The notes beneath the pieces were generated by a model. That model did no database searches and had not been told where the DNA came from. It worked only from the letters and a program-made list of their open reading frames with translations. Source: Lachnospiraceae bacterium (GTDB lineage: Bacteria; Bacillota; Clostridia; Lachnospirales; Lachnospiraceae). From it: a stretch of DNA of 64,000 nt. A program made the position numbers and the translations under genes. Numbering within the stretch: the stretch's first letter is position 1; each line of letters opens with the position of its first letter. Where the stretch lies: assembly GCA_017439675.1 (NCBI GenBank), contig JAFSIQ010000044.1, positions 62,001-126,000 of the forward strand, in the 5' to 3' direction. Positions 7,118 through 16,470 of the stretch are shown piece after piece.

Positions 7118-9784
7118 TTGGCTGGTAGTAACAATAATAATCGAGCAAAACAATCGAATAGAAGGACAAGTCAGTCCAGTGGCAAATCAAATACGTCAAG
7201 TAGTAGAACTAGGGGCACCATGAAGAAGGCAGTTTCTGAAGAGAGAGAGAGCACATTAGGTGCGGAGATTAAGGTGTGGATTATTGGTGCTGTAATGCTG
7301 ATTCTTGAACTGGGAAATTTCGGCGTCTGTGGTTTCTTTAACTATGTTAGTAAGTTCTTATTTGGACTATTTGGTGTAGTGCAGTATGCGTTACCGCTTG
7401 CCGTCTTATTTGCTGTCTTTTTCTTACATGTCAATGAGTATAAAAAACGCGCAGTAGAAAAGGTGGTAATTGGAAGTCTTGTGTTGCTCTGTTTTGGTAT
7501 GATAGGGCAATTGGTAGCTGGTGTGGAGGAGTACAAGTTTACGAGAATCTTCATGCAGGGGTTTGAGGATCAGCTTGGCGGTGGAATTCTCTGTGGTTCC
7601 TTTACTTATCTTTTGCATGCCATGGTCGGTGAAGTTGGTACATATATCATTATTATTTTGGCTGTTATTATTTGCATCGTGATGTTTGCTGAGTTTTCGG
7701 TAATTGGATTTATCAAAGGTACGGTGAAGGATATATCCGAATTGAACCATGGCGATGATGCTTTCGAGGATGAAGTAGCCAATGAGAGAAAGTGTCTTGG
7801 GGCAAAAAAGAAGAACAAAGATTTTGAAGAAATTGTCAAGGAAGATTACCCAGGAGACAGGGATGACGTATTTACAGAGAGAAAGAAAGCTTCTATATTA
7901 GATAGTATTTCTGTGTTGCCGGCAGATAGCGATCAAGGAATTTTGCCTTCGAAGAAGGTGGATAAGCTTCCACTGAATGAAGAGGTTCATGAGATTACTA
8001 TGGATTACGACATCAATCTTCCGGGAGAGAATATGGATCATTTCTTTGTATCAGAAACTGACAAGGACGTATTCAAAGAGGAGGCCAAGAAAAAAGGCAG
8101 AAAAACGAAGGTAAAACCCAATATTGTTCCCGCTGTTTTGCCAGGTGAAACAGCTAATGCAGGGGAATTAAAGGCTGTGGCGTCTAATACTAATGTGTCG
8201 CTTGGTGATTCTGAACAGACAATTACGGATTTAAAAATGGAGAACAAAACCGTTGCAGCAGTTAAGACTATGTCGGCGAAAGAGGTAAGAAAGAGTGATG
8301 CAGAATATCGCTATCCACCGCTTGAGTTATTGCAGAGAGGCAAAGCCTCCGCGGCTACAAAGGAAGAAACTATCCGTCAGAATGCTATTAAGCTTCAGGA
8401 GGTATTGAAGAGCTTTGGGGTCAACGTAACAATGACCAATTATAGCTGTGGTCCATCAGTTACTCGATATGAAATGGTTCCCGAGCAGGGGGTTAAGGTG
8501 AGTAAGATTACAGGTCTTGCAGATGATATTATGATGAATTTGGCAGCCCAGAGCATTCGTATTGAGGCTCCGATTCCTGGTAAGTCAGCGGTGGGTATTG
8601 AGATACCAAACGGTTCTAGAAGTGGTGTTGGCTTTAGAGAATTGATAGATACGGATAAGTTTATCAAGCATCCATCAAAGATTTCTTTTGCGGTTGGAAA
8701 AGATATTGAAGGTAATGTAGTGGTGGAAGACATTGCTAAGATGCCGCATTTGTTGATTGCAGGTGCTACTGGTTCTGGTAAATCTGTTTGTACCAATACG
8801 CTAATTATGAGTATTCTTTACAAGGCAAGACCGGATGAGGTAAAGCTCATATTGATTGACCCGAAACAGGTGGAATTAAAGGTTTATAATGGCATTCCGC
8901 ATTTATTAACCCCGGTTGTGACAGACCCTAAAAAAGCAGCTGGTGCGCTGAATTGGGCAGTTGCAGAGATGACTAAGCGTTATCAGATGTTTTCTGAGTG
9001 CAACGTCCGTAATATACAGGGATATAATGAAAAAGTACAAGATTTACAGAGCTCTGGTGCAGTAGAAGAAGAGAAGCTTGAAAAAATGCCACAGATTGTG
9101 ATTATTGTGGATGAGCTCGCGGACCTTATGATGGTTGCGAAAGGTGAGGTGGAAGAGGCGATTGTGAGATTGGCTCAGCTTGCAAGAGCAGCAGGTATTC
9201 ATTTGGTGATTGCGACCCAGAGACCATCTGTTGATGTTGTTACTGGTTTGATTAAGGCGAATGTGCCATCTCGTATTGCACTTTCAGTATCATCTGGTGT
9301 GGACTCTAGAACCATTATTGATAGTGTCGGTGCAGAAAAATTGTTGGGGAATGGTGACATGTTGTTCTATCCGACGATGTATCCAAAACCAGTTCGTGTA
9401 CAGGGTGCTTACATATCAGATGATGAGGTTGTAAATGTAGTTGAATACCTAAAAGCACAAAATGGTGAGTCATCTTATAGTGAAGAAGTCACTAGTCAGA
9501 TTTCTTCTGCTAGTTCTAATAGTGGTGCTACCACAATTGGAGATGGTGGTTCAACCAATGATAAGGACGAGTATTTTGTTCAGGCTGGTCGATTCATCAT
9601 AGAGAAAGATAAGGCATCCATTGGTATGTTACAGAGAATGTTCAAGATTGGTTTTAACCGTGCTGCCCGTATCATGGATCAGCTCTTTGAGGCGGGTGTG
9701 GTAGGACCAGAAGAGGGAACAAAGCCAAGACAGGTATTAATGAGTGAAGAACAGTTCGAAGAATATATTGATGAGTATTTTTAA
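7118..9784 (+). CDS. ftsK: DNA translocase FtsK/SpoIIIE
   Basis: Membrane-anchored ATP-driven DNA pump that moves chromosome ends through the division or sporulation septum. The start is the TTG at 7118 behind AGGGAGGT (888 residues); an upstream TTG at 7028 has no ribosome site. A Ser/Asn/Arg-rich cytoplasmic start is followed by four membrane segments (about residues 45-205), a charged linker of about 200 residues, then the RecA-like motor with Walker A GATGSGKS (about 549) and Walker B IVIIVDELADLM (about 660), and a C-terminal gamma winged helix with 'GFNRAARIMDQLEEAG'-like text that recognises KOPS/SRS. Whether it serves division, sporulation or both is not decided by sequence alone. Confidence 0.95.
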   Translation: MAGSNNNNRAKQSNRRTSQSSGKSNTSSSRTRGTMKKAVSEERESTLGAEIKVWIIGAVMLILELGNFGVCGFFNYVSKFLFGLFGVVQYALPLAVLFAVFFLHVNEYKKRAVEKVVIGSLVLLCFGMIGQLVAGVEEYKFTRIFMQGFEDQLGGGILCGSFTYLLHAMVGEVGTYIIIILAVIICIVMFAEFSVIGFIKGTVKDISELNHGDDAFEDEVANERKCLGAKKKNKDFEEIVKEDYPGDRDDVFTERKKASILDSISVLPADSDQGILPSKKVDKLPLNEEVHEITMDYDINLPGENMDHFFVSETDKDVFKEEAKKKGRKTKVKPNIVPAVLPGETANAGELKAVASNTNVSLGDSEQTITDLKMENKTVAAVKTMSAKEVRKSDAEYRYPPLELLQRGKASAATKEETIRQNAIKLQEVLKSFGVNVTMTNYSCGPSVTRYEMVPEQGVKVSKITGLADDIMMNLAAQSIRIEAPIPGKSAVGIEIPNGSRSGVGFRELIDTDKFIKHPSKISFAVGKDIEGNVVVEDIAKMPHLLIAGATGSGKSVCTNTLIMSILYKARPDEVKLILIDPKQVELKVYNGIPHLLTPVVTDPKKAAGALNWAVAEMTKRYQMFSECNVRNIQGYNEKVQDLQSSGAVEEEKLEKMPQIVIIVDELADLMMVAKGEVEEAIVRLAQLARAAGIHLVIATQRPSVDVVTGLIKANVPSRIALSVSSGVDSRTIIDSVGAEKLLGNGDMLFYPTMYPKPVRVQGAYISDDEVVNVVEYLKAQNGESSYSEEVTSQISSASSNSGATTIGDGGSTNDKDEYFVQAGRFIIEKDKASIGMLQRMFKIGFNRAARIMDQLFEAGVVGPEEGTKPRQVLMSEEQFEEYIDEYF

Positions 9785-9857
9785 GAGATATAGTTTCAAG
9801 TACTGAAGGATAAGATTGGGACAAATCAATAATTTGAAGGGAAAAGAAATCAATCTC

Positions 9858-9886
9858 TTGACGAAACCTATAACAATCGTTACAAT
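9858..9886 (+). promoter_or_regulatory. Sigma-A promoter of fhs
   Basis: TTGACG at 9858-9863, a 17-base spacer and TACAAT at 9881-9886; start predicted near 9893, giving a leader of about 90 bases. No clear terminator separates it from ftsK. Confidence 0.65.
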
Positions 9887-9980
9887 TACTTGAATGTTAA
9901 TTTGATATAGGTGATACGTGCATATGTGTCGTTTAACCATAAGGATTATATAAAGAATAGTTATAATAAAGGAGATTTGT

Positions 9981-11648
9981 ATGAAAACAGATATTCAAAT
10001 CGCGCAGGAAGCACAAATGGTACATATCAAGGAGGTGGCTGCCAAGCTTGATATTGCAGAAGAAGAATTAGATTTGTATGGTAAGTATAAGGCAAAGCTT
10101 TCAGATGAGTTGATTCAGCGTATTGAGAAGAATCCAAACGGTAAGCTTGTTTTAGTTACTGCAATTAATCCTACCCCAGCAGGAGAAGGAAAAACTACTA
10201 TTACTGTTGGTTTGGGTCAGGCGCTAGGTAAGATGGGTAAGAAGGCATCCATTGCGCTTCGTGAACCGTCTCTAGGACCATGCTTCGGTGTGAAGGGTGG
10301 TGCTGCTGGTGGAGGTTATGCACAAGTCGTTCCGATGGAGGATTTGAATCTTCATTTTACAGGTGATTTTCACGCTATTACTTCAGCTAATAATTTGCTT
10401 GCGGCTATGTTAGATAATCACATTCAGCAGGGTAACTCCTTGAATATTGATACAAGACAGATTATTTGGAAAAGATGTCTCGATATGAATGACCGTGTGC
10501 TTCGCAATATTGTTGTGGGTATGGGAAGCAAGATGGATGGTTATGTGAGAGAGGATCATTTTGTTATTTCTGTAGCGTCCGAGATTATGGCAATTCTTTG
10601 TCTTGCAAATGATATGGAAGACTTGAAGGATAAGCTTTCTAAGATTGTTGTTGCATATTCTGTGGAGGGGAAGCCAGTAACTGCTGCTGACTTAAAGGCA
10701 GTAGGAGCTATGGCGGCATTATTGAAGGATGCTTTGAAGCCAAATTTGATTCAGACATTAGAGCATACTCCAGCATTTGTTCACGGTGGACCATTTGCGA
10801 ATATTGCTCACGGATGTAATTCTGTTCGTGCAACAAAGCTTGCGTTAAAGCTTTCTGATATTGTGGTTACAGAAGCAGGGTTTGGAGCTGATTTAGGTGC
10901 GGAGAAATTCTTAGATATCAAGTGTCGTAAGGCTGGTATTTCTCCGGATGCAATTGTAATTGTGGCAACGGTTCGTGCCTTGAAGTACAATGGTGGTGTG
11001 GCTAAGGCTGACTTAAATCAGGAAAATATCGATGCATTAAAGGCCGGTATTGTTAATCTTGAAAAACACATTGAGAATTTGCAACAGTACGGTGTACCAA
11101 TTGTGGTAACATTGAATCAATTTGTTACAGATACAGAAGCAGAGTTGTCCTTTGTTCAAGAGTTTGTTGAGAATATGGGATGTGATTTTGCACTTGCTAA
11201 GGTTTGGGAGCAAGGTGGCGAAGGCGGAATTGCTTTAGCAGAGAAGGTCGTGGATGTATTAGAGAATAAGAAGGCAGATTTTAAAATGCTTTATGAGGAT
11301 GACATGTCCTTGGAAGACAAGATTCATACGATTGCCACTAAGATATATGGTGCTAACGGTGTGAATTATACTGCGGCAGCGAAGAAGCAGTTGCAGACAA
11401 TTACAGACTTAGGATTTGGTAATCTTCCTGTTTGTATGGCAAAGACACAGTATTCCTTGTCTGATGACCAGACAAAGCTTGGTCGTCCAGCGGATTTTGA
11501 TATTAGTGTTAGGGATGTATATGTAAATGCGGGTGCAGGCTTTGTGGTTGCTATTACGGGTTCTATTATGACTATGCCAGGACTTCCTAAAGTTCCTGCG
11601 GCAGAAGGCATTGATGTGGTTGATGATAAGATTGTTGGATTGTTCTAG
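9981..11648 (+). CDS. fhs: Formate--tetrahydrofolate ligase
   Basis: A 555-residue enzyme making 10-formyl-THF from formate, THF and ATP; the normal length for the family. Recognised by '[24 protein letters not shown]' (P-loop, about residues 57-80), '[40 protein letters not shown]' and '[13 protein letters not shown]'. It feeds folate-bound formyl groups into purine and formylmethionine synthesis and, with folD 257 bases downstream, forms the central part of the methyl branch of one-carbon metabolism. No other Wood-Ljungdahl gene is in the window, so acetogenesis cannot be claimed. AAAGGAG precedes the ATG. Confidence 0.98.
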   Translation: MKTDIQIAQEAQMVHIKEVAAKLDIAEEELDLYGKYKAKLSDELIQRIEKNPNGKLVLVTAINPTPAGEGKTTITVGLGQALGKMGKKASIALREPSLGPCFGVKGGAAGGGYAQVVPMEDLNLHFTGDFHAITSANNLLAAMLDNHIQQGNSLNIDTRQIIWKRCLDMNDRVLRNIVVGMGSKMDGYVREDHFVISVASEIMAILCLANDMEDLKDKLSKIVVAYSVEGKPVTAADLKAVGAMAALLKDALKPNLIQTLEHTPAFVHGGPFANIAHGCNSVRATKLALKLSDIVVTEAGFGADLGAEKFLDIKCRKAGISPDAIVIVATVRALKYNGGVAKADLNQENIDALKAGIVNLEKHIENLQQYGVPIVVTLNQFVTDTEAELSFVQEFVENMGCDFALAKVWEQGGEGGIALAEKVVDVLENKKADFKMLYEDDMSLEDKIHTIATKIYGANGVNYTAAAKKQLQTITDLGFGNLPVCMAKTQYSLSDDQTKLGRPADFDISVRDVYVNAGAGFVVAITGSIMTMPGLPKVPAAEGIDVVDDKIVGLF

Positions 11649-11717
11649 GTTGAGTAATTAATACAATTTCTATGAATTGAATTACATGCTGCTTTAACTG
11701 GGGTTGAATGAGGATTT

Positions 11718-11921
11718 ATGATTAACAAATACATCAGAATAATGAGCGTTGCACCGCAATCAACCATTGGCAGATTGTTTCGAAAAAGCACACAAGATGA
11801 TTCTAAAACTGTTCAAGAAATTGTAGCAGATGAAGAAATATCTGATATAGAGAATATTGTAAAACCTAAAGAAGATGAAAGTGATAGAAGGAAGGAGTAT
11901 GAGGATGGCACAGTTAATTGA
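11718..11921 (+). CDS. Small hypothetical protein between fhs and folD
   Basis: A possible 67-residue protein, not recognised. It starts with a basic, mildly hydrophobic segment (MINKYIRIMSVAPQSTIGRLF) and continues as an acidic tail with no domain signature. A weak GAGG lies four bases before the ATG. It fills most of the fhs-folD gap and overlaps the folD start by 17 bases, carrying the folD ribosome site inside its own end, which would allow translational coupling. It may equally be a chance open frame; related genomes would decide. Confidence 0.4.
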   Translation: MINKYIRIMSVAPQSTIGRLFRKSTQDDSKTVQEIVADEEISDIENIVKPKEDESDRRKEYEDGTVN

Positions 11922-12750
11922 TGGTAAATTAATTAGTCAACAGATTAAAGATGAATTAAAGGAAAAGGTAGCCAACTTAAAAGCGGACGGTAAAGAAATC
12001 GGTATGGCAGTAATTCAGGTTGGTAATGACCCTGCCTCATCTGTTTATGTCGGTAACAAAAAGAAGGCGTGTGAGTATATCGGTATTCGTTCCGAAAGCT
12101 ATGAGTTACCAGAGGAGACAACGCAGGATGAATTGATTGCATTGATTGAGAAGTTGAATGCGGATGATAAAATTCATGGCATTTTGGTACAGTTGCCAGT
12201 GCCAAAGCATATTGACGAGGATACGATTATCAAGGCAATTTCTCCGAAAAAGGATGTAGACGGTTTCCATCCACAGAGTGTAGGCGCGTTAAGTATCGGA
12301 CAGCCAGGATTTGTTTCCTGTACTCCAGCGGGTGTGATTCAGCTTCTTAAAAGGAGTGGTGTAGAGATTGAGGGCAAGGAATGTGTTGTGATTGGCAGAA
12401 GTAATATCGTTGGTAAACCAATGTCATTATTGCTTTTGAGGGAAAATGGTACGGTGACCATTACACATTCCAAAACGAAAGACTTGAAAGAGGTTTGTAA
12501 AAGAGCAGATATTTTAGTTGTTGCAATTGGAAGACCGAAAATGATAGATGCTTCTTATGTGAAAGAGGGAGCGGTAGTGATTGACGTAGGTATTCACAGA
12601 GGTGAAAATAACAAGCTTTGTGGTGATGTGGATTTTGATAGTGTGGAACCGATTGCATCTGCTATTACACCAGTACCTGGTGGTGTGGGACCAATGACAA
12701 TTGCTATGTTGATGAACAACTGTGTAGAAGCAGCAACGATGTTTGAGTAA
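11905..12750 (+). CDS. folD: Methylene-THF dehydrogenase / methenyl-THF cyclohydrolase
   Basis: Bifunctional folate enzyme, 281 residues from the ATG at 11905, chosen because AAGGAG lies seven bases upstream (an ATG at 11899 is only one base from it). The signature 'YVGNKKKACEYIGI' includes the active-site Lys, followed by 'ILVQLPVPKHIDED', 'PKKDVDGFHP', 'CTPAGVIQLL' and the nucleotide-binding 'VIGRSNIVGKPMSLLL'. It interconverts methylene- and 10-formyl-THF with NADP+ and works with Fhs just upstream. Confidence 0.97.
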   Translation: MAQLIDGKLISQQIKDELKEKVANLKADGKEIGMAVIQVGNDPASSVYVGNKKKACEYIGIRSESYELPEETTQDELIALIEKLNADDKIHGILVQLPVPKHIDEDTIIKAISPKKDVDGFHPQSVGALSIGQPGFVSCTPAGVIQLLKRSGVEIEGKECVVIGRSNIVGKPMSLLLLRENGTVTITHSKTKDLKEVCKRADILVVAIGRPKMIDASYVKEGAVVIDVGIHRGENNKLCGDVDFDSVEPIASAITPVPGGVGPMTIAMLMNNCVEAATMFE

Positions 12751-12850
12751 TGGTTTGTGGTAATAATCACGTTTGATTCACAAGTGAATACAAGGTATGC
12801 TTGTTTGGTTGGATGTGGTTGGATAATAATGTAAAAGGATTGATTCATTT

Positions 12851-14176
12851 ATGGTTCAAATATTATTCGTTTCTCTTGGCTGTGATAAGAATTTAGTAGA
12901 CAGCGAAGTTATGCTCGGCTTATTGCAGGAGAAAGGATATTCAATTACAAATGAAGAAAAAGAAGCAGAAGTGGTGGTGATTAATACCTGTTGTTTTATT
13001 CATGATGCAAAAGAAGAGAGTATTGAAAGCATCATCGAAATGGGAAAATTAAAAGAGACGGGTAAACTTAAAGCGTTGATTGTGACTGGTTGTTTGGCAC
13101 AGCGTTATAAGGAAGAGATTACGAAAGAATTGCCAGAAGTGGATGCTATTCTTGGAACTACTAGCACGGAAGAAATTGTCCATGCAGTGGAACGTGTGTT
13201 AGATGGAAAGGGGTATCAACATTTCGAGGATATCAATTATCTGCCACCAAGCCATGAGACTCGTGTGATTACCTCAGGAACCCATATGGGATATTTGAAG
13301 ATTGCAGAAGGGTGTGATAAGCATTGTACATACTGTATTATACCTAAAGTCAGAGGTAATTTTAGAAGTGTTCCTATGGAGGATTTGATAAAACAGGCGA
13401 GATATTTAGTTTCTTGTGGAATTAAAGAATTGTGCCTTGTGGCACAGGAAACCACATTGTACGGAAAGGATATATACGGTGAGAAAGCACTTCCAAGGTT
13501 ACTTCGGGAACTATCTAAGATAGAGCACTTAGAATGGATTCGGTTGTTGTATTGTTATCCGGAAGAGGTTACCGAAGAATTGATTTTGGAAATTCGGGAT
13601 AATCCAAAGGTATGTCATTACATGGATATGCCATTACAGCATTCAGAGGACGCTATCTTGAAGCGTATGGGAAGAAGAACCACCAAGGAAGAGATAAAAA
13701 AGACAATTGCACGCATCCGGGAGTTGGTTCCTGATATGGTTCTTAGAACCTCTTTGATTGCCGGTTTTCCAGGAGAGACCAAAGAAGAGCATAACGCATT
13801 GTTAGCATTTATTGATGAAATGGAATTTAATCGTCTCGGTGTTTTTACATATTCACCAGAGGAGGATACACCGGCTGCATTGTTTGATAATCAAGTAGAT
13901 GAAGAGACAAAAGAACTTTGGCGCGATGAGATTATGGAACTTCAACAAGAGGTTTCGTATGACTTGAATGCATCTATGGTTGGAAAACGTATGCGAGTTA
14001 TTGTAGAGGGGTATCTCTACAAGGAGCAGATGTATATGTGTCGTTCCTATATGGATGCACCAGACATTGATGGATGTGTGTTTGTTGCTTCGGAGGAAGA
14101 ATTGTTATCTGGTGATTTTGTGGATGTTGTGATAACAGATTTTAATGAATATGATTTGATAGGAGAGATACAATGA
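12851..14176 (+). CDS. rimO: Ribosomal protein S12 methylthiotransferase RimO
   Basis: Radical-SAM enzyme of 441 residues that adds a methylthio group to an aspartate of S12. The N-terminal MTTase domain starts 'ILFVSLGCDKNLVDSEVM', with further cluster cysteines at 'NTCCFI' and 'TGCLAQ'; the radical-SAM CxxxCxxC is in 'EGCDKHCTYCIIP' (about 155); a TRAM domain ends the chain. 'LGCDKNLVDSE' favours RimO over the tRNA enzyme MiaB. The ribosome site is weak (AAAGGA, about 12 bases before the ATG). It overlaps pgsA by four bases (ATGA), a classic coupled pair. Confidence 0.95.
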   Translation: MVQILFVSLGCDKNLVDSEVMLGLLQEKGYSITNEEKEAEVVVINTCCFIHDAKEESIESIIEMGKLKETGKLKALIVTGCLAQRYKEEITKELPEVDAILGTTSTEEIVHAVERVLDGKGYQHFEDINYLPPSHETRVITSGTHMGYLKIAEGCDKHCTYCIIPKVRGNFRSVPMEDLIKQARYLVSCGIKELCLVAQETTLYGKDIYGEKALPRLLRELSKIEHLEWIRLLYCYPEEVTEELILEIRDNPKVCHYMDMPLQHSEDAILKRMGRRTTKEEIKKTIARIRELVPDMVLRTSLIAGFPGETKEEHNALLAFIDEMEFNRLGVFTYSPEEDTPAALFDNQVDEETKELWRDEIMELQQEVSYDLNASMVGKRMRVIVEGYLYKEQMYMCRSYMDAPDIDGCVFVASEEELLSGDFVDVVITDFNEYDLIGEIQ

Positions 14177-14748
14177 ATTTACCAAACAAATTAACTATTT
14201 TAAGAGCGGTTTTAATTCCTTTTTTTCTTGTAGCATTGTTATGTGATGCCAATTATGGCGGTTTTGTTCCATATGGTAATTGGATTGCATTAGCAATCTT
14301 TGCTGTTGCATCTATCACGGATATGTTGGATGGTATGATTGCAAGAAAGTATAATTTGGTCACTAATTTTGGAAAATTTATGGATCCGCTTGCGGATAAG
14401 CTTCTTGTATGCTCTGCCATGATTGCCTTTGTTGAGCTTGGCAGAATACCTTGTTGGATTGTCATTGTGATTATTGCGAGAGAATTTATTATTAGTGGAT
14501 TCCGTTTAGTGGCGGCAGACAACGGTATAGTAATTGCCGCAGGAATTTGGGGGAAGATTAAGACGGCAGAGCAAATGGTAATGCTTTGTATCTTGATTGC
14601 AGATTTTGGAAGTGTCTTTCCTAATGTGAGTGATGGCATTACGGTGTTTGAAATGATACTTATCTATGTTGCGTTGGCATTAACCATTATTTCCTTGATT
14701 GATTATTTGGTGCATAATAAGGGTGTTTTGGCTGAGAATAACAAATAG
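14173..14748 (+). CDS. pgsA: CDP-diacylglycerol--glycerol-3-phosphate phosphatidyltransferase
   Basis: Integral membrane enzyme of 191 residues that makes phosphatidylglycerol phosphate, the first committed step to anionic phospholipids. The CDP-alcohol phosphotransferase motif D-x2-D-G-x2-A-R-x8-G-x3-D-x3-D is seen as 'DMLDGMIARKYNLVTNFGKFMDPLADK' (about residues 55-80). About five to six membrane segments follow. Its start overlaps the rimO stop, and a strong terminator lies 58 bases after its end. Confidence 0.95.
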   Translation: MNLPNKLTILRAVLIPFFLVALLCDANYGGFVPYGNWIALAIFAVASITDMLDGMIARKYNLVTNFGKFMDPLADKLLVCSAMIAFVELGRIPCWIVIVIIAREFIISGFRLVAADNGIVIAAGIWGKIKTAEQMVMLCILIADFGSVFPNVSDGITVFEMILIYVALALTIISLIDYLVHNKGVLAENNK

Positions 14749-14805
14749 ATTATAGGGAATGTAAAAGCAAGGTGAATTTGATTTTTTGCAAATAAAATAG
14801 TAGCG

Positions 14806-14861
14806 AAAAGGGTATAAGATACGTATGTTAAGTGGCACATCTTATATCCTTTTGTTTTTTG
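14806..14861 (+). terminator. Rho-independent terminator after pgsA
   Basis: A 15-base stem, AAAAGGGTATAAGAT (14806-14820) with ATCTTATATCCTTTT (14839-14853), one G-U pair, then GTTTTTTG. It ends the rimO-pgsA unit. Confidence 0.85.
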
Positions 14862-14940
14862 TTGAAAAACTTAATATTTTTATGTTAGTTTACTCTTAAA
14901 ATGTGGGAACAAAACAAATCCATTTTTGGACAAGTTTTCC

Positions 14941-14969
14941 TTGAAATTACCATGTAAAAGTACTAAAAT
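14941..14969 (+). promoter_or_regulatory. Candidate promoter of the sodium decarboxylase cluster
   Basis: TTGAAA at 14941-14946, 17-base spacer, TAAAAT at 14964-14969. A second possible -10, TATAAT at 15011-15016, lies downstream with a weaker -35 (GTTTAC, 16-base spacer). Either would serve the gene starting at 15039. The rest of the 290-base gap is AT-rich with nothing else recognised. Confidence 0.55.
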
Positions 14970-15038
14970 ATATATTGGCTAAAATTTGGTTTACTTACCG
15001 AAGTGAGCCTTATAATAAATTTAAACGGAGGGCTAAAA

Positions 15039-16454
15039 ATGAGCAATAAACTTACGTTGTCAGCAAGTGATAGAATTGCAGCATTACTTGATGACTCAAG
15101 TTTCGTTGAAGTTGGTGCTTACGTGACAGCTAGAACAACCGACTTTAACACCCAGGATCATGAAACACCGGCAGATGGTGTCGTAACAGGTTACGGTACA
15201 ATTGACGGAAGATTAGTGTATGTGTATAGCCAGGATGCTAAGGTATTAGGCGGTTCTGTTGGCGAAATGCATGCAGCAAAGATTGCGAAAATCTACGATA
15301 TGGCACTTAAGATGGGTGCACCGGTAATTGGTTTGGTAGATTGTGCAGGTTTAAGATTACAGGAGGCAACGGATTCTTTAAATGCATTTGGCAGCATTTA
15401 TTTGAAACAGTCAATGGCTTCTGGTGTGGTACCTCAGATTACAGGTATCTTCGGCGTATGTGGTGGTGGTAGTGCGATTATTCCTGCATTATCCGATGTT
15501 ACATTTATGGTAAAGAATCAGGCAAAGTTATTTGTTAATACTCCGAACGCCTTGGATAGCAACTATATTGAGAAATTAGATACATCTGCAGCAGAGTATC
15601 AGGGTAGCAACAATGCCTTGGTGGATGAAGTGCTTGAGGATGATGCGGCTGTACTTGGAAAGATTAGACAGGTTGTTGCAATGCTTCCTTCTAATAATGA
15701 AGATGATGCTCATTATGCAGATTGTTTGGATGATTTGAATAGAGAAATTCCTAATTTAGAAGGCCTTGCTGATGATGCAAGAGCAGTGCTTACTCATATT
15801 GCAGATAATAATGTATTCGTTGAATTGAAGAAGGAATATGCAAAGGATATGGTAATTGGCTTTATTAAGCTTAATGGAATGACAGTTGGTTGTGTGGCAA
15901 ATCAGGTAGCTGATGGCGGAGATATGTTGTCTACAAAGGGAGCTTATATTGCAGCTGAGTTTGTAAACTTCTTAGATGCATTCAGTATCCCTGTATTGAC
16001 TTTGACTAATGTTAGGGGTTATAAGGCAACAATTGCTGAGGAAGCAGGCATTGCTAAGGCTACTGCTAAGCTTACATTTGCATTTGCCAATGCAACAGTT
16101 CCTAAGGTTAACTTAGTAATGGGTAATGCAATGGGTAGTGCATATCTTGCAATGAACTCTAAGTCAATTGGTGCAGATATGGAGTACGCTTGGAATACTG
16201 CAAAGATTGGAACAATGGATCCTGAAGCAGCAGTTAAGATTATGTATGCAAAAGAAGGCTATGACGCAGAACAGATTAAGGCAGCAAAAGAAGAGTATAC
16301 TGCTAAGATGTCTAGTGCAGAAGCGGCAGCTAAGCGTGGCTTTGTAGATGACATTATTGATGGTGCAGCAACTAGAAAACGTTTGATTGCAGCATTCGAG
16401 ATGCTTTACACAAAGAGAGAAGATAGACCATTAAAGAAGCATGGTACAGTTTAA
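15039..16454 (+). CDS. Acyl-CoA carboxyltransferase (12S / MmdA-like subunit)
   Basis: A 471-residue crotonase-fold carboxyltransferase, starting at the ATG behind ACGGAGGG. Family members move CO2 between biotin and an acyl-CoA. The general pattern is clear ('DGVVTGYGTIDGRLVYVYSQDAKVLGGSVGEMHAAKI', 'YKATIAEEAGIAKATAKLTFAFANATVPKVNLVMGNAMGSAYLAM'), but the usual CoA-side block 'NDSGGARIQEG' is here 'VDCAGLRLQEA', and the protein is about 40 residues shorter than typical PccB/MmdA. It is the first gene of a five-gene run with a biotin carrier, Na+ pump and OadA-like subunit. Substrate (methylmalonyl-, malonyl- or another acyl-CoA) is unresolved. Confidence 0.85.
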   Translation: MSNKLTLSASDRIAALLDDSSFVEVGAYVTARTTDFNTQDHETPADGVVTGYGTIDGRLVYVYSQDAKVLGGSVGEMHAAKIAKIYDMALKMGAPVIGLVDCAGLRLQEATDSLNAFGSIYLKQSMASGVVPQITGIFGVCGGGSAIIPALSDVTFMVKNQAKLFVNTPNALDSNYIEKLDTSAAEYQGSNNALVDEVLEDDAAVLGKIRQVVAMLPSNNEDDAHYADCLDDLNREIPNLEGLADDARAVLTHIADNNVFVELKKEYAKDMVIGFIKLNGMTVGCVANQVADGGDMLSTKGAYIAAEFVNFLDAFSIPVLTLTNVRGYKATIAEEAGIAKATAKLTFAFANATVPKVNLVMGNAMGSAYLAMNSKSIGADMEYAWNTAKIGTMDPEAAVKIMYAKEGYDAEQIKAAKEEYTAKMSSAEAAAKRGFVDDIIDGAATRKRLIAAFEMLYTKREDRPLKKHGTV

Positions 16455-16470
16455 GAGAGGAGATAGCTAC

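Noticed and set aside
7424-7750. Antisense frames in the ftsK membrane region
   Set aside because: They are shadows of ftsK with no independent signals.
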